64,000 bases of DNA from positions 2,356,001 through 2,420,000 of the forward strand of contig NZ_CP016438.1 in the NCBI RefSeq assembly GCF_001685355.1, written 5' to 3'. A program made the position numbers and the translations under genes. Shown piece after piece: positions 35,931-43,331 of the stretch. A model generated the notes under the pieces. It worked only from the letters and a program-made list of their open reading frames with translations. It did not search any database and was not told the DNA's origin. This stretch comes from Streptomyces lincolnensis. Its GTDB lineage: Bacteria > Actinomycetota > Actinomycetes > Streptomycetales > Streptomycetaceae. How positions within the stretch are numbered: the first letter of the stretch is position 1; each line of letters begins with the position of its first letter.

Positions 35931-36784
35931 CGGGCGCTCCCGGAGCCTCGCGCGTAGTGCTTCTCCACGTAGTACTGGCCGACGCCGAGCACCGAGGTCA
36001 CGACGGTGTACCAGACGGTGGCCACCATCAGCAGCGGGATGACCTGGTAGGTGCGGTGGTAGACGAGCTGCACCGAGTAGAGCAGGTCCTGCACGGCGAT
36101 GACGCTGACAATGGAGGTGCCCTTCAGGGTGCCGATCAGCAGGTTCCCGGCGGGCGGCACGATGGAGCGCATCGCCTGCGGGAGCACGATCCGCCGCCAT
36201 CGCCGCCACCGGCTCAGACCCAGCGCCTGGGCCGCCTCGATCTGGCCCCGGTCGACGGAGAGGATCCCGCCGCGCACGATCTCGGCGGCGTACGCGGCCT
36301 CGTGCAGGGTGAGGCCGATGACCGCGACGGTGACCGGCCCGAGCAGGTCGACCGTCCGCACCCCGAGGATCTGCGGGTACAGCGCCCCGATGTTGAACCA
36401 GAGGAGCAGCTGCACCAGGATCGGGATCGACCGGAACAGCCAGACGTATCCCCAACTGACGCTTCTGAGCACGGGGTTGGTGGAGATCCGGGCGGCCGCG
36501 AGGAGGGTGCCGAGCGCGAAGCCGAGCACCATCACGACCGCGGTCAGCCACAGGGTGAGCCACAGGCCGCGCAGCACGGCGTCCGAGGTGAAGTAGTCGG
36601 CGACGACGCCCCACCGGAACGCCTCGTTGCGCAGCACCGAGGTGAGCGCGAGGCCGAGGAGCGTCAGGACGGCGAGGGCCGCCGCCCACTGGCCGAGGCG
36701 GCGCTGCGGGACGATCCGCAAGGAGTCCGCGTGTTCCGGTGTGTCCGGCGCGGCGGGGGCTTTGGCGAGGGTGTCGGAGGACAT
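35927..36784 (-). CDS. Amino-acid-type ABC transporter permease
   Basis: 285 residues, five or six helices. The EAA-type loop is EIVRGGILSVDRGQIEAAQALGLSRWRRWRRIVLPQAMRSIVPP, diagnostic of HisM/GlnP-type permeases for polar amino acids. ATG at 36784 was chosen over 36802 because GGAG lies seven bases upstream of it. First gene of the leftward operon. The matching binding protein is the divergent gene at 37196; no ATPase gene of this class lies in the window. Confidence 0.9.
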   Translation of the reverse strand: MSSDTLAKAPAAPDTPEHADSLRIVPQRRLGQWAAALAVLTLLGLALTSVLRNEAFRWGVVADYFTSDAVLRGLWLTLWLTAVVMVLGFALGTLLAAARISTNPVLRSVSWGYVWLFRSIPILVQLLLWFNIGALYPQILGVRTVDLLGPVTVAVIGLTLHEAAYAAEIVRGGILSVDRGQIEAAQALGLSRWRRWRRIVLPQAMRSIVPPAGNLLIGTLKGTSIVSVIAVQDLLYSVQLVYHRTYQVIPLLMVATVWYTVVTSVLGVGQYYVEKHYARGSGSAR

Positions 36785-36875
36785 GCGAGGGCTCCGTGAC
36801 ATCGAGTCAGAAGAAGAACTCGGACGGGTGCCTTCACACGGATGCGGCCGAGCCCCTCAGCAGGGCCGCCCTTGG

Positions 36876-36906
36876 AGACTACGGGTGTGTTTCCCGGACC
36901 TGTCAA
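36876..36906 (-). promoter_or_regulatory. Possible promoter of the permease operon
   Basis: TTGACA at 36901-36906 and TAGTCT at 36876-36881 on the leftward strand, separated by 19 bases. The -35 is perfect; the spacer is longer than usual. Transcription would begin about 90 bases before the permease start. Confidence 0.35.
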
Positions 36907-36977
36907 GGCTGTCCATACTGTGAGCCGTACGTCTCAACTCGGTTGACGCACCACCGGATGCCTGTTCCACTTGCCCC

Positions 36978-37049
36978 ATGCATCCACAGCAGTGGCTGGT
37001 CAAGCGCTCCCACATCGACTTCGGTCGCGTGTGGTCCTCCTCCTGTTGA
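36978..37049 (+). CDS. Cysteine-type leader peptide (23 residues)
   Basis: ATG to TGA frame whose product ends in HIDFGRVWSSSC-stop. It has the arrangement R-x-H-I-D-x-x-R-x-x-S-S-x-C seen, from memory, in actinobacterial peptides preceding sulfur-assimilation operons. The Cys codon is the last sense codon, and 14 bases after the stop begins a hairpin with a short T-run. A ribosome waiting for Cys-tRNA could alter folding of that hairpin and let transcription continue into the binding-protein gene 147 bases downstream. Confidence 0.7.
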   Translation: MHPQQWLVKRSHIDFGRVWSSSC

Positions 37050-37063
37050 GCCGACCCCGCTGC

Positions 37064-37089
37064 GCGCCCTGATTCCGTAGGGCGCCTTT
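37064..37089 (+). terminator. Attenuator-type hairpin after the leader peptide
   Basis: Arms GCGCCCT 37064-37070 and AGGGCGC 37079-37085 with an eight-base loop, followed by CTTT. It sits between the leader stop and the lipoprotein gene, where an attenuator would be. The stem is short for a strong terminator, which fits conditional read-through. I did not find a clear competing anti-terminator pairing by eye. Confidence 0.5.
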
Positions 37090-37195
37090 CGCGTTCTCAC
37101 CGCTTCCCTGTTCTCCCCCCGTTCTCTCCTGCTTCGCCTTCACACGCGCCCTCCCCTCACCCAGCGCTTTCTCGCTCCCAGGAGACCGCCCCGCC

Positions 37196-38137
37196 ATGCG
37201 TACGCCCATGCGTGCCCGAAACGCCCTCTTCATCCCCTTCGCCCTCATCACCGCGGGCACTCTGCTGCTGACCGGGTGCGGTTCCGGCACGGACGCGGTC
37301 AACGCCTCGTCCCGGTCGGAGGGGATCCCCACCACGGACGTCGTCTCCGCCGTCAAGAAGGACGAGACGGCGGCCGGACTGCTGCCCGCCGGTACCAGAA
37401 CCCTCACCCTCGCCGTCAGCGTCTCCGGCCAGCCGCCCGGCACCTCGATCCTGGACGACGGCAAGACCCTGGCCGGCCAGGACGTCGACTTCGCGAACGC
37501 CGTCGCCAAGGTCCTCGGCCTCCACCTCACGACGGAACAAGCGAGCTTCGAGGCGATCCTGCCCGCCCTCGACAGCGGCAGGTACGACCTCGGTGTCGGC
37601 AACTTCGGCGTCACCGACGAGCGCCGCAGGACGATCGACTTCGTCACCTACATCAACGACGGCCAGGGCTTCGCCGTCCGCCAGGACAGCAAGCAGGCCA
37701 AGGTGACCGACCTCCGGCAGCTGTGCGGCCTGAAGGTCGCGACCGGCGCGGGCACCACCTTCGAGGCCACCCTGGAGAAGAACAGGCACCTGTGCGCCGA
37801 CGCCGGCGAGAAGGCCTACGAGGTGCAGACCTACAGCGAGCAGAGCGCCGTCTGGTCCTCGCTCCAACAGGGCCGCAGCGACATCGTGATGTCCACGATC
37901 AACGGCCTGCGCTACGCCGTCGCCCACCAGGAGGGCCTGAAGTTCCTGGGCGAGTTCCACCGCCTCGACGTCGGCTTCGCCTTCAAGAAGGGCACGAAAC
38001 TGGCCCCCGCCTTCCAGGCCGCGGTGAACACACTGATCGCGGACGGGACGTACGCCGACATCCTGAAGAAGTGGAACACGACGGGCTCGGCACTCACCAA
38101 GTCCGAGATCTCCCCACCGGAACTGAAGAACCAGTGA
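37196..38137 (+). CDS. ABC transporter substrate-binding lipoprotein
   Basis: 313 residues with a lipobox LLLTGC (Cys near residue 27) and a solute-binding family 3 fold: LAGQDVDFANAVAKVLGLHLTTEQASFEAILPALDSGRYDLGVGNFGVTDERRRTIDFVTY is the typical amino-acid-binding signature, and LCGLKVATGAGTTFEATL the second lobe. Its partner is the divergent permease. Given the cysteine-type leader upstream, a sulfur-containing amino acid or conjugate is the likely ligand. Multiple stops and hairpin lie upstream; the start follows AGGAGA. Confidence 0.9.
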   Translation: MRTPMRARNALFIPFALITAGTLLLTGCGSGTDAVNASSRSEGIPTTDVVSAVKKDETAAGLLPAGTRTLTLAVSVSGQPPGTSILDDGKTLAGQDVDFANAVAKVLGLHLTTEQASFEAILPALDSGRYDLGVGNFGVTDERRRTIDFVTYINDGQGFAVRQDSKQAKVTDLRQLCGLKVATGAGTTFEATLEKNRHLCADAGEKAYEVQTYSEQSAVWSSLQQGRSDIVMSTINGLRYAVAHQEGLKFLGEFHRLDVGFAFKKGTKLAPAFQAAVNTLIADGTYADILKKWNTTGSALTKSEISPPELKNQ

Positions 38138-38149
38138 CGTCCGGCCGCC

Positions 38150-39355
38150 CTAACAGCAGTCGCAGCAGCAGTCGCACCCGTCGTCGCAGTCACGGCAGAC
38201 GCCCTCGCGCTTCTTGCGGGACCACGGACCCTCGTACTCCTTGGCACAGCACAGCTTGCAGGTGCAGCACAGCAGCCAGAACATCCCGCAACCGGCCCAG
38301 AACCCGCGCCGTCCCCTGGGCGGCTGGGGTGCGGGCCCGCCCCCGAACCCGCCGAATCCACCACCCCCGCCATCACCCGGCGCTCCCCCACCGCCCGCGA
38401 AGGGGTTCCCGCCGGCGTACGGATTCCCGCCCGTGTACGGCTGTTGCGGCGGCTGCCCGGAGGGGTCGTACGGACCGTGCTGGTGGGAGGCGCACACCGG
38501 CACGGTGCCGAACGCCCGGTCCACCGAGCGCCGCAGCTCGTGCACGAGCAGCAGATGGGCGAGCCCCGCGTCCGTGAACTCGGCCTCGCGCAGCGCGAGC
38601 CGGATCCCGTGCAGGGCGTCGTCGGCGAGCCGCCGGGCCTGCGCCAAGGACGTACCGGTCGCCGCGAGGGGATTCCAGGCGCCCGACACGGCGTCGGCCT
38701 CCCTGTCCTCCACGGCGTCCAGGAGGTGCGCGAGCCGCCCGAAGAGGCGTCCGGCCTCGGCGAGCGGCTGAGCGTTGCCCGGCCGTCCGGCCAGCAGCGC
38801 GGTGTGCGCGAAGGCCGCGGCGGTCGCGGTCTCGGTCGGCTCGGTGACCGTCAGCAGGGGTGTTCCGGGCCCGGCGAGCGTCTCGATGCCGAGCTGCCGG
38901 TCCACGGCGTCGACCAGGACGGCCGTGTCGAACCCGACGTCGAGACCGGTGCGCCCCCCGGCCCGCCCCCAGCTCGTGGCGATCCGCCGGGCGGCGAGTG
39001 CCACCGGCCGGCGGGCCAGCACCCCGTCCCCGTCGGCGACATGGTCACGCACCTTGGCCGAGGCGAGCACCAGCGAGACGGCCGCCGCGAGCCGCGCCCC
39101 CTCGCCGTGCGCGACGGAGGCGGTGCGCATTCCCCGCAACGGGCAGGGTCCCGCCGTACGGCGTCCGCCGCCGGGTTTTTCCGCCTGAGCCTCCGTCAAA
39201 ACCGATATCAGCAGCCCGTCATAGTTCGTCACGACCCGAGCGAACTGACCGTGGTCCGTGCGCAGCGCGAGGCACAGCCCGCACAAATGCGCCATCCACT
39301 GGTCCTTGAGGCTCCGGCCCAGCCTGTGTGAACAGGGTCTGACCATTCCGAACAC
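38150..39355 (-). CDS. DUF5685-like protein with Cys-rich tail
   Basis: 401 residues. The N-terminal 270 residues are alpha-helical and carry conserved-looking CSHRLG, AHLCGLCLALRTDHGQFARVVTNYDGLL and CPLRGMR segments (several Cys, possibly a metal site). A Gly/Pro/Tyr-rich linker follows, then a short hydrophobic part and a tail with 14 Cys in the last 55 residues or so, ending CDCCCDCC. Function unknown. Its divergent neighbour across 299 bases is the SepF paralogue, so a link to cell division has been suggested by position only. Confidence 0.75.
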   Translation of the reverse strand: MFGMVRPCSHRLGRSLKDQWMAHLCGLCLALRTDHGQFARVVTNYDGLLISVLTEAQAEKPGGGRRTAGPCPLRGMRTASVAHGEGARLAAAVSLVLASAKVRDHVADGDGVLARRPVALAARRIATSWGRAGGRTGLDVGFDTAVLVDAVDRQLGIETLAGPGTPLLTVTEPTETATAAAFAHTALLAGRPGNAQPLAEAGRLFGRLAHLLDAVEDREADAVSGAWNPLAATGTSLAQARRLADDALHGIRLALREAEFTDAGLAHLLLVHELRRSVDRAFGTVPVCASHQHGPYDPSGQPPQQPYTGGNPYAGGNPFAGGGGAPGDGGGGGFGGFGGGPAPQPPRGRRGFWAGCGMFWLLCCTCKLCCAKEYEGPWSRKKREGVCRDCDDGCDCCCDCC

Positions 39356-39654
39356 GACATCCCCCCGTGGTGCGTGCGTCGTTGAACTGCGCTGAGCTGC
39401 GGCATCGTACCGGCGCTTCGTTCACCCGTACGCACCGCCCATCACCCATACGCCGTGAAGAATCATATTTCACTCACAGTCAGCAGCTGTTTACGACACG
39501 ACCCTTGGGACACATGGACTCTGTACGAATCCGCTGTGCACCAGTACCGTCACAAACCCCCCGCGCGGCGTCTATCCACTTGGCGCGACGTCCGCATCAT
39601 GGATGACCATAGGGATGCGGAAAGCAAGAAAGACCGCTGTGAGAGGAGGCGTCC

Positions 39655-40092
39655 ATGGGATCGGTGCGCAAGGCGAGTGCCTGGCTGGGCCTCGTTGACG
39701 ACAACGATGACGAGCGTTACTACGACGACGACTACTCCGAAGGGGCCGAGCCCGGGGAGGCCTGGGTCACCGACCCGCGGGTCAAGGTGGCCTCGGACGT
39801 GGCGGAGGAGAAGGGGCGTCGGATCGGCACGGTCACGCCGGACAGCTTCCGGGACGCCCGTGCCATCGGTGAGCTGTTCCGGGACGGCGTCCCGGTCATC
39901 ATGAACCTCACGGCCATGGAGGCCGGCGACGCCAAGCGGGTCGTCGACTTCGCGGCCGGGCTGATCTTCGGCCTGCGTGGTTCGATCGAGCGGGTCTCCA
40001 CCCGGGTGTTCCTGCTGACCCCCTCCAACACCGAGATCGTGAACGGCGACCCGGCCGCGCACCGCTCGGACGGCTTCTTCAACCAGAGCTGA
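39655..40092 (+). CDS. sepF: SepF-family cell division protein (paralogue)
   Basis: 145 residues. The conserved SepF (DUF552) core is residues about 60-140: [71 protein letters not shown] pattern. SepF bridges FtsZ to the membrane. The N terminus is acidic with an Asp/Tyr-rich patch ([13 protein letters not shown]). It is not next to ftsZ or ylm genes; Streptomyces carry several SepF copies and this looks like one of the dispersed ones. A hairpin terminator follows the stop. Confidence 0.92.
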   Translation: MGSVRKASAWLGLVDDNDDERYYDDDYSEGAEPGEAWVTDPRVKVASDVAEEKGRRIGTVTPDSFRDARAIGELFRDGVPVIMNLTAMEAGDAKRVVDFAAGLIFGLRGSIERVSTRVFLLTPSNTEIVNGDPAAHRSDGFFNQS

Positions 40093-40117
40093 GGCAGGGC
40101 CGCTCACCGGCCCTGCC
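40093..40117. terminator. Hairpin terminator between convergent genes
   Basis: Perfect 10-bp inverted repeat, arm GGCAGGGCCG at 40093-40102 and complement at 40108-40117, five-base loop. It begins right after the sepF stop and lies before the leftward dehydrogenase stop. Confidence 0.8.
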
Positions 40118-40142
40118 CCCGCGCAGGGTCCACCGAGAGGCT

Positions 40143-41333
40143 TTACCGGAACGCGTCGAGTCCGGTGAGCGCCTTGCCCAGCACCAGCTGGTGCATCTCG
40201 ACGGTGCCCTCATAGGTGAGCACCGACTCGAGGTTGGTCGCGTGCCGCATCACCGGGTATTCGAGCGAGATCCCGTTGGCACCGAGGATCGTGCGGGCCG
40301 TACGGCAGATGTCGATGGCCTCGCGGACGTTGTTGAGCTTGCCGAAGCTGACCTGCTCGGGACGCAGGCGGCCGGCGTCCATGCGCCGCCCCAGATGGTG
40401 GGCGAGCAGAATCCCCTTGTGCAGTTCGACCGCCATGTCGGCGAGCTTGGCCTGGGTGAGCTGGAAGCCGCCGATCGGCCGCCCGAACTGCTCCCGTGAC
40501 TTCGCGTAGTCGACCGCGGTCTCGAAACAGGACCGCGCCGCTCCCATCGCGCCCCAGACGATTCCGTAGCGGGCGTGGGAGAGACAGCTGAGCGGTCCCT
40601 TCAGCCCGACGACCTCCGGCAGCACGGCGTCGGCGGGCAGCCGTACGTCGTCGAGCACGAGCTCGCTGGTGACACTCGCCCGCAGCGACCACTTGTGCTT
40701 GATCTCCGGGGCGGAGAAGCCGGGGCTGTCGGTGGGGACGACGAAGCCGCGGATCCCCTCGTCGGTCTGCGCCCACACGACGGCCACCCCGGCGACGGAA
40801 CCGTTGGTGATCCACATCTTGCGCCCGTTCAGGACCCAGTCCGTGCCGTCCTTCTTGGCGTACGTCCGCATGGCGGCGGGGTCGGAGCCGTGGTCCGGCT
40901 CGGTCAGCCCGAAGCAGCCGATGACCTCACCGGCCGCCATGCGCGGCAGCCAGGCCCGCTTCTGCTCCTCGGAGCCGAACCGGTGGATGGCGTACATGGC
41001 GAGGGAGCCCTGCACGGAGACCAGGGAGCGGATCCCGGAGTCGGCGGCCTCCAGCTCCAGGCAGGCCAGCCCGTACTGCACCGCGCTGGCGCCGGCACAG
41101 CCGTATCCGGTGAGCGACATGCCGAGCGCGCCGATCCCGCCGAGTTCACGCGCGAGCTCCCTGATGCCGGGCAGTTCGCCCGTCTCGTACCACTCGGCGA
41201 CATACGGCAGCACCCGGTCCGCGGCCCAGTCCCGCACGGTCTGCCGGATCGCCAGGTCCTCCGGCTCCAGCAGGTCGTCGATCCCGAGGGGGTCGGCGGG
41301 GTCGAAGGGGGGCGGCTTCGTGGACGCGGACAT
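40143..41333 (-). CDS. Glutaryl-CoA dehydrogenase-like acyl-CoA dehydrogenase
   Basis: 396 residues, FAD acyl-CoA dehydrogenase fold. GYGCAGASAVQYGLACLELEAADSGIRSLVSVQGSLAMYAIHRFGSEEQKRAWLP and CFGLTEPDHGSDPAAM are the pattern of glutaryl-CoA dehydrogenase; the catalytic base Glu is in LTYEGTVEMHQLVLG. Glutaryl-CoA dehydrogenase oxidises and decarboxylates glutaryl-CoA in lysine and tryptophan breakdown. ATG at 41333 has GGAGGGT five bases upstream. An inverted repeat 60 bases upstream may be a TetR operator. Confidence 0.9.
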   Translation of the reverse strand: MSASTKPPPFDPADPLGIDDLLEPEDLAIRQTVRDWAADRVLPYVAEWYETGELPGIRELARELGGIGALGMSLTGYGCAGASAVQYGLACLELEAADSGIRSLVSVQGSLAMYAIHRFGSEEQKRAWLPRMAAGEVIGCFGLTEPDHGSDPAAMRTYAKKDGTDWVLNGRKMWITNGSVAGVAVVWAQTDEGIRGFVVPTDSPGFSAPEIKHKWSLRASVTSELVLDDVRLPADAVLPEVVGLKGPLSCLSHARYGIVWGAMGAARSCFETAVDYAKSREQFGRPIGGFQLTQAKLADMAVELHKGILLAHHLGRRMDAGRLRPEQVSFGKLNNVREAIDICRTARTILGANGISLEYPVMRHATNLESVLTYEGTVEMHQLVLGKALTGLDAFR

Positions 41334-41393
41334 GGGGCACCCTCCGGCAGGGAACGGCCGGGCAACGGCCGTGGAACGGACAGAGAACTCGAA

Positions 41394-41410
41394 AACTAGC
41401 ACCGCTAGTT
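41394..41410 (-). promoter_or_regulatory. Probable operator upstream of the dehydrogenase
   Basis: AACTAGC at 41394-41400, ACC spacer, GCTAGTT at 41404-41410: a perfect 7-bp inverted repeat (17-base site). It sits about 60 bases before the dehydrogenase start and 57 bases before the stop of the exporter gene, fitting a TetR-type operator for acyl-CoA genes. No TetR gene is adjacent. Confidence 0.55.
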
Positions 41411-41466
41411 ACGACTCCGGGGCCGACGTTACGGTGCAGTCTTCCGCACGTCCAGAGGGACCGATG

Positions 41467-43071
41467 TCAGGCCGAGACGCGGGATTCGCTGACTTCCCTG
41501 GGCGAGGGAAGCTCCACGGGCCCGGCCTCCTCGTCGCCGCACTGCATGGTGCGCGGCAGCCGCAGCGCCATCACCGCGCCCAGCAGCAGCAGGCCCGCGC
41601 TGACCAGCAGCGTCACATGCAGCCCGTGCACGAAGCACTCCTGGGCGGTGCGGCGCAGGGTGACTCCGGCGGGCCCGCCGAGCCGGTCGGCGATCTCGTA
41701 GGCCTCCCCCAGCGAATGCCCCGCCGCCGCGGACGCGGACGCGGGGACCCCGGGCACGGAGCTGAGTCCGGGCGTGTACGCCGCGTTCATCACGCTGCCG
41801 AGCAGGGCGATGCCGATGCCCGCGCCCAGCTGGTAGGAGGTCTCGCCGATCGCGGCCGCGCCGCCCGCCTGCTCCGGCGGGGCCTCGCTCAGCATCGACT
41901 CGTAGGCCCCGAACAGGGTCGTCTCCAGGCCGAAGCCCAGCAGGACGAAGCCGCACAGCAGCAGGCCCGTGTTGTCCTCGCCGCCCATCGCGGTCAGCAG
42001 CACCACGGCCACCGCGGTCAGGCAGAAGCCGAGGCTCACCATCCGCCGCGGCCCGAACCGCCGCAGCATCCGCGCGCCCGCCAGACCGGCGCCCATCGCC
42101 GCGACGGTCAGCGGCAGCAGCCGTAGACCGGTCTCCAGCGGGGACAGGCCCAGCACCAGCTGGAGGTACTGCGCCGCGATCAGTTCCAGGCCCACCAGCG
42201 CGAGCATCGCCAGCACGATGCACCCCACCGACGTGCTGAACGCCGGCCGGGCGAACATCCGCAGGTCCACCAGGGGATGCTTCAGCCGCCGTTGACGCCG
42301 GACGAAGAAGAAGACCAGTACCGCGCCCACCAGCAGCGGCACCACGGAGAACACGTCCAGGTCGCCGCTGCCGAGCCGCTTCACGCCCAGCACCAGGGCG
42401 AACAGGCCGGCCGCCGCCATCAGTGCCCCGATCACGTCCCACGGGCCGTTCCGGTCGCCCTTGGACTCGGGCAGCAGAAGTCGGCCGATCGGGAGGCTGA
42501 CGATCATGAGCGGGATGTTGACGAGGAAGACCGAGCCCCACCAGAAGTGCTCCAGCAGGAAGCCGCCGAGCAGCGGTCCGACGGCCGCGCCGACCGCGGC
42601 CACCGCGCTCCAGATGCCTATCGCGAGCGCCCGTTCACGCCGGTCGGGAAAGACCTGGCGGAGGATGGACAGGGTCGCGGGCATGATCATCGCGCCGCCG
42701 ACGCCGAGCAGCGCCCGCGCCACGATCAGCACCTGGGCGGTGTCGGCGAGGGCCGCCATGGCGGAGGCGACGCCGAACAGCGCGTATCCCAGCAGCAGGA
42801 CGCGTCTGCGGCCGACGCGATCGCCGAGCGTGCCGAACAGGATCAGCAGCGAGGCGCAGACGAGGGGGTAGACGTCGACGATCCAGAGCAGCTCTATCGC
42901 GCCGGGCCTGAGGTCCTCGGTGACGGCGGGCACCGCGACGTGCAGCACGGTCGCGTCCACGGCGACCAGGAGCAGGCTGACACAGAGGACGACGAGGACG
43001 ACCCAGCGGTTGGCACCGGCCCCGGCCGCCCGACGGCGCAGCCCGACGGCGGCCGTGGTCGTCCCGGACAT
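41467..43071 (-). CDS. DHA2-family MFS exporter (EmrB/QacA type)
   Basis: 534 residues, 14 predicted helices. Helix 1 WVVLVVLCVSLLLVAVDATVLHVAVP with LLVAVDATVL, motif A GRRRVLLLGYALFGVASAMAALAD, and motif C IMPATLSILRQVFPDRRERALAIGIWSAVAAVGAAVGPLLGGFL (motif C of antiporters) are typical. It should expel lipophilic or cationic compounds using proton motive force. ATG at 43071 has GGGAGG seven bases upstream; an earlier ATG at 43113 has none. Leftward; its promoter lies in 43072-43331. Confidence 0.9.
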   Translation of the reverse strand: MSGTTTAAVGLRRRAAGAGANRWVVLVVLCVSLLLVAVDATVLHVAVPAVTEDLRPGAIELLWIVDVYPLVCASLLILFGTLGDRVGRRRVLLLGYALFGVASAMAALADTAQVLIVARALLGVGGAMIMPATLSILRQVFPDRRERALAIGIWSAVAAVGAAVGPLLGGFLLEHFWWGSVFLVNIPLMIVSLPIGRLLLPESKGDRNGPWDVIGALMAAAGLFALVLGVKRLGSGDLDVFSVVPLLVGAVLVFFFVRRQRRLKHPLVDLRMFARPAFSTSVGCIVLAMLALVGLELIAAQYLQLVLGLSPLETGLRLLPLTVAAMGAGLAGARMLRRFGPRRMVSLGFCLTAVAVVLLTAMGGEDNTGLLLCGFVLLGFGLETTLFGAYESMLSEAPPEQAGGAAAIGETSYQLGAGIGIALLGSVMNAAYTPGLSSVPGVPASASAAAGHSLGEAYEIADRLGGPAGVTLRRTAQECFVHGLHVTLLVSAGLLLLGAVMALRLPRTMQCGDEEAGPVELPSPREVSESRVSA

Positions 43072-43252
43072 GTACGTACCTCCCAGATGTTCCCTCGCGT
43101 TCGGCGGGCTCACGGGGTGGGGACTCCCCGCGACTCGGCCGGAGAGGAGCGGTGGTCCCCGGCCCGCGCAGCAAATGCGAGTGACACGTCAGCGTACGCG
43201 AGTTCGCGCCGGAGCCGAGTGGCGGACCTCTCAGACTTCGGACGGAACACGT

Positions 43253-43266
43253 GTGGCGTACGCCAC
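43253..43266. promoter_or_regulatory. 14-base perfect palindrome in divergent region
   Basis: GTGGCGTACGCCAC is a perfect palindrome 66 bases before the mannosyltransferase GTG and 182 bases before the exporter start. A candidate operator; no regulator gene adjoins. Confidence 0.35.
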
Positions 43267-43331
43267 TTCCCTCCCCCGCGCACCCGCCCCGCCGGACCCG
43301 GCGTTTCACCCCGCGGTCGATAATCGGGCCC

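Larger units (their letters stand above)
36785..37195. other. Regulatory region between permease operon and binding-protein gene
   Basis: 411 bases between divergent transport genes. On the leftward strand TTGACA (36901-36906) and TAGTCT (36876-36881) are 19 bases apart and may form the operon promoter. On the rightward strand lies the 23-codon Cys-ending leader (36978-37049) with its hairpin (37064-37085). The rest of the segment, 37086-37195, is C/T-rich and contains no gene. Confidence 0.55.

Noticed and set aside
36664..36906. Minus-strand frame with LTRCHGALAC overlapping the permease start
   Set aside because: Superficially leader-like, but it continues far into the permease gene in another frame as a Pro/Ser/Arg-rich shadow.
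36857..36916. Minus-strand 19-residue frame ending in Cys-stop, a possible second Cys leader
   Set aside because: Its start lies upstream of the transcription start implied by TTGACA/TAGTCT at 36901-36906/36876-36881, no ribosome site, and it lacks the R-x-H-I-D pattern of the other leader.
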